Positions 8,253 to 16,143 of a stretch of DNA of 64,000 nucleotides are shown here, in pieces. Source of the DNA: Pseudomonas sp. Bout1 (GTDB taxonomy: Bacteria; Pseudomonadota; Gammaproteobacteria; Pseudomonadales; Pseudomonadaceae). The position numbers were made by a program, and so were the translations under genes. Within the stretch, counting starts at the first letter, position 1. Every line of letters begins with the position of its first letter. A model generated the notes under the pieces. The model was not told the origin of the DNA, ran no database searches, and worked only from the letters and a program-made list of their open reading frames with translations. The stretch covers positions 3,301,001 through 3,365,000 of the forward strand of contig NZ_JAVIWK010000001.1 in NCBI RefSeq assembly GCF_034314165.1, given 5' to 3'.

Positions 8253-11200
8253 ATGCGTGACGTGAAGCTTGAGGATAAATACACCGCCGATACCGGCACG
8301 GTACTGATGACCGGGACCCAGGCGCTGGTACGCGTGCCGATGCTGCAGCGCGAGCTGGACCGCCGTGCCGGGCTGAATACGGCGGGTTTCATTTCCGGCT
8401 ATCGCGGCTCACCCCTGGGCTCGTTCGATCTGGAGCTGTGGCGCGTCAAAAAGCTGCTCGACAGCCATGACATTCTGTTCCAGCCCGGCGTCAACGAAGA
8501 CCTGGCCGCGACCGCCGTGTGGGGCACCCAGATGCTGGCCTCCACGCCGCTGCCGAACAAGGACGGGGTGTTTGCCATCTGGTATGGCAAGGGGCCTGGG
8601 GTCGACCGTTCCGGCGACCCGCTCAAGCATGGCAACGTCTGCGGCACCCACCCTCATGGCGGGGTGCTGGTGGTGGCGGGCGATGACCATTCCGGCAAGT
8701 CCTCGACCCTGGCGCACCAGAGTGAAGTGGCGCTGATGCACTGCAATATCCCGGTATTTGCCCCGTCGAATGTCGAGGATGTGATTCGCCTGGGTTTGCT
8801 GGGCTTTGCCATGTCGCGCTACACCGGCCTGTATACCGGTTTCAAAATGTGCAACGAAACCCTTGAGCAGACCATGACCCTGGACATCCAGGCGGCGGTG
8901 GTCACCCCGGTGCTGCCGCCGTATGGCGAGCTGCCGGCGAAGGGCATCCATAACGTTTCATCGCACATCGACCGCCAACAATCGGAAGTGGTGGTCAAGC
9001 GCTACCGTTGGCCGCTGGTGGCAAAATTCGTGCGCGCCAACCGTATCGATCAGGTACGCATCGACGCGCCGCAGCGTTGCCTGGGCATCGTGTCCACCGG
9101 CAAGGCGGTGCAGGATGTAATTCAGGCACTGGACATGCTCGGGCTGGATGCCGACAGCGCCGCGGCCCTGGGTATCTCGTTCTACAAATTGGGCTGCATG
9201 TACCCGGTGGAGCGCGAGGGCCTGGCCGAATTCGCCGCAGGCCAGCGCGAATTACTGTTTATCGAGGAAAAGGACGGCCTGGTGGAAGCCCAGGCCAAGG
9301 CGATCCTTTATGGCCTGCAGGATGCCCCGCTGATCGTCGGCAAACTCGACGAAGACGGGGTGTTCATGATCCCCTCGGACATCCAGCTTGAGCCGATGCA
9401 ATTGGCGGTGGTGATCGCCGAACGCCTGCGCCGGCTGGGCAAGTTGGACGAGACCCTGGCCGCCACCAGTGCCCACATGAGCCGTGAACTGGCCCGGGTT
9501 GACAGCATGGACCCGGCACAAGCCTCACGTTCGCCGTACTTCTGCTCGGGTTGCCCGCACAACACTGGTACGCGTACGGTCGAGGGCAGCATCGCTGCAG
9601 GTGGCATCGGCTGCCACGCCATGGCCATGTACAGCGGCCCGGCGATGCTGCCCAACACGCAAATGGGCGGCGAGGGCGGGCACTGGTACAGCCTGGCGCA
9701 TTTTTCCGATACGCCGCATATCTTCCAGAACATGGGCGACGGCACCTATTACCACTCCGGCTTGCTGGCGGTGCGCGGAGCCGTGGCCGCCAAGGTCAAC
9801 ATGACCTTTCGCATCCTGTTCAATGACGCCGTCGCCATGACCGGTGGCCAACCGGTGGATGGCCCGCTGACCCCCGGCGACATCACGCGCCAGGTCCTTG
9901 CCGAAGGCGTGGTGCGCTGCGTCGTGGTCACCGACAGCCCAGCCAGCTACAACAGCCAAAGCGGCCTCGGCGAGGGCGTGAGCGTGCACCATCGCGACAC
10001 CTATGAAAGCGTGCAAAAAGAGCTGCGGGACGTCAAGGGTGTGACCGTCATCGTCTACGAGCAGACCTGCGCCGCCGAGAAGCGCCGCCGGCGCAAACGC
10101 GGCAAATTCCCCAACCCGGCCAAGCGCATGTTTATCAACTCGGACGTGTGCGAGGGCTGTGGCGATTGCTCGGTGCAGTCCAACTGCGTGAGCGTGGGGC
10201 CCAAGGAAACCGAAGTGGGGCGCAAGCGCGAGATCGACCAATCCAACTGCAACAAGGACTACAGCTGCGTCAAAGGCTTTTGCCCAAGCTTTATCACCGT
10301 GCTGGATGCCGAACCACGCAAGCCGAAGAAGTCCAGTCGGGTGGGCGAGTTGATCCTGGGCCTGCCGGAACCCCGGCAGGTGGCGTTGAGTGGCGCGTTC
10401 AACATCATGGTCACGGGTATCGGCGGTACAGGCGTGGTCACGGTCGGCGCCTTGCTGGCGATGGCTGCGCACCTTGAAGGCAAGGCCTGCTCTGTGTTTG
10501 ACATGACCGGGTTGAGCCAGAAGAACGGCGCGGTGTACAGCCACGTGCGGATTGCCCGCGAGGCATCGCACCTTGGCGCGCAAAAGCTCGGTGTGGGCGA
10601 AGCGGACCTGGCGCTGGCCTTCGATGCGGTGGCGGGGTTGGCCAAGGAACCGATCATGACCCTCAATACCCAGCGCACGCACGTGGTGGTCAACCAGCGC
10701 GTTACGCCGACGCCGGCCTTTCAGCGCAACCCGGACTTGCACGTGGACAGTCAGCGCCTGGTCGGCCACCTGGCGCAATTGTCCAAGACGCTGCACGGCG
10801 TCGACGCCACTGGCCTGGGCCTGGCGTTGATGGGCGATACCATCGCCTCCAACCTGTTCATGCTCGGCTATGCGTGCCAGAGCGGGCTGTTGCCGGTTTC
10901 ACCGCAGGCGATCGAGCGCGCGGTGGAAATCAACGCCGTGTCGGTCGAATTCAACCAGCAAGCCTTTGCCCTGGGTCGTCTGCAAGCCTGCGACCCGGCG
11001 CGCATCGATGCAGCGCTGGCCCAACAGCGTCCGTCCCTGGCGTTCACACCATTGACGGCCCTGGCGGACATTGTTGCGCACCGCACCCGTTTGCTCACCG
11101 ACTACCAGAACGCCGCCTGGGCCAAGCGCTATCAGCGCCTGGTTGAGGCGGTCGGCATTGCCGAGCAACGGGTGCTGCCCAGCAGTGAGGCACTGACCGT

Positions 11201-11765
11201 GGCCGTGGCGCGCAACTTTGCCAAGTTGATGACCTACAAGGATGAATACGAGGTGGCGCGCCTGCATAACTCGGCGGCGTTCAAGGCGCAGCTCAAGGAG
11301 GCGTTCGAAGACGGTGCGCGTTACCGCTACAACCTGGCGCCGCCGCTGTTTGCCCGGCGCGACCCGCAAACCGGGCACCTTGAAAAACGTGAGTTTGGCC
11401 AGTGGATGGGCGCCGTCTTTGGGGTGCTGGCACGCTTCAAAGGCCTGCGCGGCAGCGCCCTGGACGTGTTCGGCTACACCGAGGAACGCAAGATGGAGCG
11501 CCGCCTGATCACCCATTACGAACAGCAGATGGTTGCGTTGATCGAGCACCTGACGCCCGTCAACCATTCCATAGCGATTCAGATTGCCTCGTTGCCGGGG
11601 CAGATCCGCGGCTTTGGCCACGTCAAAGAGGCGAATGTTGAAAAGGTCCGTGGGCTGGAAGCGCAGTTGCTTACGCAGTTCCACAACCCGTCGGTGGGCC
11701 AGCCCATCCAGTTTATTCCGGTGCGCCAGCTCTCGCCGCAGGAGCAGTTAAACCAAGCCGGTTAA
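8253..11765 (+). CDS. Fused indolepyruvate-type 2-oxoacid:ferredoxin oxidoreductase
   Basis: Single 1170-residue chain that would convert a 2-oxoacid plus CoA to acyl-CoA, CO2 and reduced ferredoxin. The alpha-like part fills about residues 1-400. The ThDP-binding part has CSGCPHNTGTR near 430 and MGGEGGHWYSLAHF, then NMGDGTYYHSG. A 4Fe-4S insert follows near 632-660 (CEGCGDCSVQSNC, then DYSCVKGFCPSF), and a gamma-type domain starts near 715 (MVTGIGGTGVVTVGALLA, DMTGLSQKNGAVYSHV). The C-terminal ~350 residues match the extension of fused proteobacterial IOR enzymes. All cofactor motifs appear intact. It follows a 2-hydroxyacid dehydrogenase, suggesting that the natural substrate is a catabolic 2-oxoacid rather than an aromatic amino-acid product. 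It usually prefers aryl or branched 2-oxoacids (family knowledge). Confidence 0.93.
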   Translation: MRDVKLEDKYTADTGTVLMTGTQALVRVPMLQRELDRRAGLNTAGFISGYRGSPLGSFDLELWRVKKLLDSHDILFQPGVNEDLAATAVWGTQMLASTPLPNKDGVFAIWYGKGPGVDRSGDPLKHGNVCGTHPHGGVLVVAGDDHSGKSSTLAHQSEVALMHCNIPVFAPSNVEDVIRLGLLGFAMSRYTGLYTGFKMCNETLEQTMTLDIQAAVVTPVLPPYGELPAKGIHNVSSHIDRQQSEVVVKRYRWPLVAKFVRANRIDQVRIDAPQRCLGIVSTGKAVQDVIQALDMLGLDADSAAALGISFYKLGCMYPVEREGLAEFAAGQRELLFIEEKDGLVEAQAKAILYGLQDAPLIVGKLDEDGVFMIPSDIQLEPMQLAVVIAERLRRLGKLDETLAATSAHMSRELARVDSMDPAQASRSPYFCSGCPHNTGTRTVEGSIAAGGIGCHAMAMYSGPAMLPNTQMGGEGGHWYSLAHFSDTPHIFQNMGDGTYYHSGLLAVRGAVAAKVNMTFRILFNDAVAMTGGQPVDGPLTPGDITRQVLAEGVVRCVVVTDSPASYNSQSGLGEGVSVHHRDTYESVQKELRDVKGVTVIVYEQTCAAEKRRRRKRGKFPNPAKRMFINSDVCEGCGDCSVQSNCVSVGPKETEVGRKREIDQSNCNKDYSCVKGFCPSFITVLDAEPRKPKKSSRVGELILGLPEPRQVALSGAFNIMVTGIGGTGVVTVGALLAMAAHLEGKACSVFDMTGLSQKNGAVYSHVRIAREASHLGAQKLGVGEADLALAFDAVAGLAKEPIMTLNTQRTHVVVNQRVTPTPAFQRNPDLHVDSQRLVGHLAQLSKTLHGVDATGLGLALMGDTIASNLFMLGYACQSGLLPVSPQAIERAVEINAVSVEFNQQAFALGRLQACDPARIDAALAQQRPSLAFTPLTALADIVAHRTRLLTDYQNAAWAKRYQRLVEAVGIAEQRVLPSSEALTVAVARNFAKLMTYKDEYEVARLHNSAAFKAQLKEAFEDGARYRYNLAPPLFARRDPQTGHLEKREFGQWMGAVFGVLARFKGLRGSALDVFGYTEERKMERRLITHYEQQMVALIEHLTPVNHSIAIQIASLPGQIRGFGHVKEANVEKVRGLEAQLLTQFHNPSVGQPIQFIPVRQLSPQEQLNQAG

Positions 11766-11871
11766 CCAGAATCGCAGGTGTTGCGCGGTGTCGCGTGGGC
11801 AGTCGTGAAGGGCCTGCCTGCGCGCACAAAACTAAAAATGACATCAAATAATAAGTCCAAAAGGATGTGTC

Positions 11872-13539
11872 ATGAATACTAAAACCAAGCGTGGAGCGTT
11901 ACCGTCTCTGAAGTTCTTGACCCTGGTATTGGCCAATATCGGGGTGATGCATCAGGTTCAGGCGATGGACCTCGATACCGGCGAGAACTGGGACACCAGC
12001 CTCAATACCACCTTGCAATACACCATGGGGTGGCGAACCCAGGGGCGTAATGCCGGGGTAGCCAACAACCCGTCCTACGACGAAGGCGATTACAAATTCG
12101 ACAAGGGCGACATGGTCACCAACCGTGTCAATGCCCTGGTAGAGCTGCAAGGTATCTACCAGCAGAACCTCGGTTATCGGCTGTCGGGCTCGGCCTGGAA
12201 AGACTTCGCCTACGACGATCACGTGGAGTCCAACCCGGCGTTTGCCGATATCACCAGCTACAGTAACAGCCGCTATTCCAGCACCACTAAAAAGTACAGC
12301 ATGCGCGGCGCCGAGTTGCTCGACGCGTTCATGTTCTACAACACCGACATGGACCAGACCCCGGTGTACCTCAAGGCTGGGCGCTTTACCCAGTATTGGG
12401 GTAATGCGTTTTTCTTCGGGTTCTCCAACATCGGCTATTCGCAGCACCCGATCGATTACCAGAAGTCGTTCACATCGCCCGGCACCGAGGTCAAGGAGCT
12501 GTTCCTGCCACGTACCCAATTGATGGCGACCGCGGACCTCACACCGGAGCTGTCGGTCACCGGCCAGTACTTCCTGGAGTTTCGCCCCAACCGGTTCCCC
12601 GAAGGGGGTACTTACCTGGGGCCGTTCGACTTCCTCTATGCGGGGCCGAACCAGGCGCTGTCGTTGGGTGGGCCGTTTGACGCCGGGCATGAAAACAAAC
12701 CCAAAGACATCAACAATAACTTTGGGGTCAAGGTGTCGTGGTCGCCGGAGTGGGCGCATGGCGACCTCGGTTTCTACTACCGCCAGTTCGACGAGGTGCA
12801 GCCGTTGGCGTTGGTCGACCTGTACTCCGGTGGTGGCGGCAGCGTGCATCAGGAGTTCGTGCGAAACGCCAAGCTCTACGGCTTCAGCTACGAGGTCAAC
12901 CTGGGCCCGGTGAGTACCGGCATGGAACTCTCCTACCGCCAGGACACTGGCCTTGCCAGTGCCTTGCTCAACGGCCAGCCCGATACCCCGTACAACAAGG
13001 GCGCCACCGGCGACATCGCCAACTTTATCCTCAACGGCGTGTACACCCTGGGTAAAACCCCGCTGTGGGACACCGGTGCGCTGGTGGCTGAACTCTCGTA
13101 CACGCGCCTGGTAAAGGTCACTGACAACAAAGAGGTCTACAACGGCATCGGCTATGCCGGCTGCGCAGGCGGCTCCAAAAGCGACGGGTGCGCCACGCGT
13201 AATGCACTGGGTGTCGCAGTGTCTTTCGAGCCCCAGTGGTTGCAGGTGTTCCCAAGTATTGACCTGAGCGCACCGATGTCCCTGACCTACGGCGCCAACG
13301 GCAACCCGGCCTACAACGGCGGCGCGTTCTACGCCGAAGGCACGCAGATCTATTCAGTAGGCATGCGCGCCACGTACCGCCAAACCCATTCCGCCACCCT
13401 GCAATACAACGGTTACCACTGGAACGCCAAGCACAAAGACACCGATTTCGGCGGCGGCATGGCGTACAGCGGTGGCAACGGCGCCATCGGGCTGAATGAC
13501 AAAGGTTGGATCGAGTTGCAGCTCAAGACGTCCTTTTAA
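11872..13539 (+). CDS. DUF1302 outer-membrane protein
   Basis: 555 residues with an N-terminal signal peptide (cleavage probably after HQVQA, near residue 31) and a long run of amphipathic beta strands ending in Phe (ELQLKTSF), the usual outer-membrane barrel signature. The content matches DUF1302 proteins, which recur beside DUF1329, YCF48-like and MMPL genes in clusters for hydrophobic compounds such as steroids and are suspected to pass these across the outer membrane. The 106-bp gap before it has an A+T-rich tail and an AAAGGATG ribosome site. Its function as a porin is inference; the family and location are well supported. Confidence 0.88.
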   Translation: MNTKTKRGALPSLKFLTLVLANIGVMHQVQAMDLDTGENWDTSLNTTLQYTMGWRTQGRNAGVANNPSYDEGDYKFDKGDMVTNRVNALVELQGIYQQNLGYRLSGSAWKDFAYDDHVESNPAFADITSYSNSRYSSTTKKYSMRGAELLDAFMFYNTDMDQTPVYLKAGRFTQYWGNAFFFGFSNIGYSQHPIDYQKSFTSPGTEVKELFLPRTQLMATADLTPELSVTGQYFLEFRPNRFPEGGTYLGPFDFLYAGPNQALSLGGPFDAGHENKPKDINNNFGVKVSWSPEWAHGDLGFYYRQFDEVQPLALVDLYSGGGGSVHQEFVRNAKLYGFSYEVNLGPVSTGMELSYRQDTGLASALLNGQPDTPYNKGATGDIANFILNGVYTLGKTPLWDTGALVAELSYTRLVKVTDNKEVYNGIGYAGCAGGSKSDGCATRNALGVAVSFEPQWLQVFPSIDLSAPMSLTYGANGNPAYNGGAFYAEGTQIYSVGMRATYRQTHSATLQYNGYHWNAKHKDTDFGGGMAYSGGNGAIGLNDKGWIELQLKTSF

Positions 13540-13559
13540 GAGTTCTCGGGAGAATAACA

Positions 13560-14957
13560 ATGAAAAAGCTGAAGAAAATCTATCTGTCCGGCTTGACCCT
13601 GGCCATCACGCTGCTTGCGGCGCAGACCGGTTATGCCGCGGTTCCTGCCGAGGAAGCCAAGGTGCTGGGCACGACGTTGACCAAGTTCGGCGCCAGTGCC
13701 GGCGCGAGCAAGGACGGTGCGATACCGGCCTATGACGGCGGCTTGAAAACCCCGCCCAAGGTCGGTGCCAACAACTACCCGGACCCGTTCGCCGGCGAGA
13801 AACCGCTGTACACCATCCAGCAATCGAACATGGCCCAATACAAGGACCAACTGGGCCCGGGCAGCATTGCGTTGCTGGAGCGTTTCCCTGACTACAAGAT
13901 CGACGTGTATCCGACGCATCGCACCATGGCATACCCGGACTGGTTCCTGGACAACACCGTGAAAAACGCCACCACCGCCACCGTCGGCGGAGCCGTCGAG
14001 GGTGACAAGGTCGCGGGCGCCGCAGCCGATGGCCTGCCGTACCAGGGCATTCCTTTCCCGGTACCGAAGACCGGCTACGAGGTGCTGTGGAATCACTTCT
14101 TCCGCTACGCGCCACCGATCTCGCGCCTGCGCTCCAGCAACTGGCTGGTAGACAGCAACGGCAGCCAGAACCCACTGCCCGGGATCGACGCGGCTTACCT
14201 GCACCCCTGGTCGGAAAAGACCGGCGAACTGCGCAAGAAAACCTTCGATTCGATGTTCGGCTTCTGGACCACGCTGTTCTCGCCACCGACCTCGGCGGGC
14301 ACCCAGTTCCTCAACTACTACCTGCCCGATGCCACCGATATTTCCAAGGTCTGGTTCTACACCCCGGGGCAGCGCCGCGTGCGTCGCGCGCCGGAGTTCA
14401 CCTACGACACGCCGATGGGCAGCTACGCCGGGGTGATTGTCTGGGATGAACCGTTCGGCTTCGTCGGGCGCATGGACCGCTTCAACATGAAGTTGATCGG
14501 CAAAAAGGAAATGATCGTTCCCTACAACGTATTCGGCGTGACCAACCAGAGCACCTCCACGGAAATTCTCGGCAAGCAGTTCATCAAGCCGCAATACATG
14601 CGCTGGGAAAAACGCAACGTGTGGGTAGTGGAAGCTGACCGCAAGCCGGATGCACGGCACGCCTACAGCAAGCGCAACTTGTATGTCGAAGAAGACTGCT
14701 GGTGCCTGGTCGGTACAGAGTCCTACGACGATGGCGGCAAGATCTGGCGCGTATCGCAGATCCTCAACTTCCCAACCTGGGACATCGGCGGCATGAACAG
14801 CGACACCTGGATGTTCCAGGACTTGCGTAAAGGCAACTACATCATCATCAACGCCGGTCGTACCGAACCGGGCAACTACGTCAGAAGTTTCGGCAGCGAC
14901 GAGAAGCTCAACCTCCCGCTCAACCCCAAGGCGCTGCAGAGTTCCAGCGCCCGCTAG
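13560..14957 (+). CDS. DUF1329 envelope protein
   Basis: 465 residues from ATG 13560, chosen because it follows GGGAG and starts a clean signal peptide (MKKLKKIYLSG to AAQTGYA). Upstream in-frame codons lie inside the DUF1302 gene. The mature part has the LolA-like DUF1329 fold, with RRAPEFTYDTPMGSYAG, WEKRNVWVVEADRKPD and the Trp-rich block near DTWMFQDL. DUF1329 proteins are exported and almost always paired with DUF1302 barrels, so they are thought to shuttle hydrophobic ligands across the periplasm (inference from family context). It is 20 bp downstream of DUF1302. Confidence 0.9.
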   Translation: MKKLKKIYLSGLTLAITLLAAQTGYAAVPAEEAKVLGTTLTKFGASAGASKDGAIPAYDGGLKTPPKVGANNYPDPFAGEKPLYTIQQSNMAQYKDQLGPGSIALLERFPDYKIDVYPTHRTMAYPDWFLDNTVKNATTATVGGAVEGDKVAGAAADGLPYQGIPFPVPKTGYEVLWNHFFRYAPPISRLRSSNWLVDSNGSQNPLPGIDAAYLHPWSEKTGELRKKTFDSMFGFWTTLFSPPTSAGTQFLNYYLPDATDISKVWFYTPGQRRVRRAPEFTYDTPMGSYAGVIVWDEPFGFVGRMDRFNMKLIGKKEMIVPYNVFGVTNQSTSTEILGKQFIKPQYMRWEKRNVWVVEADRKPDARHAYSKRNLYVEEDCWCLVGTESYDDGGKIWRVSQILNFPTWDIGGMNSDTWMFQDLRKGNYIIINAGRTEPGNYVRSFGSDEKLNLPLNPKALQSSSAR

Positions 14958-14967
14958 CGGCCGGCAA

Positions 14968-14992
14968 CCCGCAGGGTGACAAGCCCTGCGGG
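14968..14992 (+). other. Perfect intercistronic hairpin
   Basis: CCCGCAGGG, loop TGACAAG, CCCTGCGGG: a perfect 9-bp GC-rich stem between DUF1329 and the YCF48-like gene. No T-tract follows, so it is unlikely to be an efficient intrinsic terminator. It may protect the upstream mRNA 3' end or set a lower level of downstream expression (inference). Confidence 0.6.
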
Positions 14993-15010
14993 CGTGCCTG
15001 AAGGTGACAG

Positions 15011-16111
15011 ATGATGAACCCATTCAATGCAATCAAGCTTCGGGCGGGCTGCTTCGCCACGGGGCTGCTATGTGCCACGTTGACGCTACCGGCCGGTGCG
15101 GCATTCCTCGACCCCCTGGACCTGCCAGCCAGGCCTATGGAAAACCTGCAATCGCGCCCGCTACAGGCGGTGGCCAAGGCGGGCGAGCGGTTGGTCGCGG
15201 TCGGTTTGCGCGGCCTGATCATGACTTCCGACGACCACGGTGAAACGTGGCAGCAAAGCGCGGTGCCGGTGCAGGACGACTTGGTTGCGGTACGGTTTCC
15301 GACCGCCACCGACGGTTGGGTTGTGGGGCACGATGGCGTGATCCTGCACAGCCAGGACGCCGGGCAAACCTGGGAGAAACAGTTCGACGGCCGCGCGGCC
15401 AAAGACCTTTTCACCCGTCATTACCAGCCCCTGGCCGATAGCGGCGATGCCGATGCCCAAGCGGCGCTGGCGTTGATCGAGCGCAATTACAAAGTCGGCC
15501 CGGCCTTGCCGTTGCTCGACCTGTGGTTTGAAGACGCGCAGCAAGGCTATGCGGTGGGCTCGTTCGGCATGTTGCTGAAGACGCTTGACGGCGGCCGCAC
15601 CTGGCTGCCGTGGCTGGAACACATCGACAACCCGGACGTGCTCAATTTGAACGCGATCATCGGTATCAATGGCCAGCTGTACATCGCCGCCGAGAGCGGC
15701 ACGGTGTATCGCCTCAACCGCGCCACCCAGCGCTTTGACACGCTTGCCACGGGTTACGACGGCAGCTTTTTCGGCCTGGCTTGCCAGGGCCAGACGGTAT
15801 TGGCGTTTGGTCTGGTGGGGACGGTGTATCGCAGTGAGGACCAGGGAGACACCTGGGCACCGCTGGACACACCCTCCGAGGCGATTATTACCGCCGGTTT
15901 GGCGTTGCCCGACGGCCAGCAGTTCGTGCTGGTCAACGCCGCAGGGGACCTGCTGACGGGCAACCAGCAGGGGCCGGCAATGGCCCTGCACAAGACCGCA
16001 AGGCCTGCGCGCTACACCGGCATCCTGGCGCTGGGCGACGGCCGCTTCCTGATGAGCAGCCTGGAAGGTATCCGCACCGAGACGCCGTCTGACTCGACGG
16101 CGCAACGGTAA
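15011..16111 (+). CDS. YCF48-like beta-propeller periplasmic protein
   Basis: 366 residues with a signal peptide ending near LPAGAA. The mature protein has repeated blades of the type GLRGLIMTSDDHGETW, GHDGVILHSQDAGQTW, GSFGMLLKTLDGGRTW and GTVYRSEDQGDTW, typical of BNR/YCF48-like propellers. Such proteins assist assembly of membrane complexes and are found between DUF1329 and MMPL genes in hydrophobic-compound clusters, so it may be an accessory of the transporter encoded next. ATG 15011 and 15014 are adjacent; either may be used. Confidence 0.85.
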   Translation: MMNPFNAIKLRAGCFATGLLCATLTLPAGAAFLDPLDLPARPMENLQSRPLQAVAKAGERLVAVGLRGLIMTSDDHGETWQQSAVPVQDDLVAVRFPTATDGWVVGHDGVILHSQDAGQTWEKQFDGRAAKDLFTRHYQPLADSGDADAQAALALIERNYKVGPALPLLDLWFEDAQQGYAVGSFGMLLKTLDGGRTWLPWLEHIDNPDVLNLNAIIGINGQLYIAAESGTVYRLNRATQRFDTLATGYDGSFFGLACQGQTVLAFGLVGTVYRSEDQGDTWAPLDTPSEAIITAGLALPDGQQFVLVNAAGDLLTGNQQGPAMALHKTARPARYTGILALGDGRFLMSSLEGIRTETPSDSTAQR

Positions 16112-16143
16112 CTTCACGTGAATCGATTTGGAATGCACAGCTG

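Noticed and set aside
9525..10796. Reverse-strand frame of 423 codons opposite the oxidoreductase
   Set aside because: His/Ala/Gly-rich shadow translation with no motif; the forward strand encodes conserved cofactor sites throughout.
13536..15023. Long reverse-strand frame (495 codons) opposite DUF1329
   Set aside because: It is antisense to a gene with a signal peptide and family motifs, has no ribosome site or domain pattern, and reflects high GC third positions.
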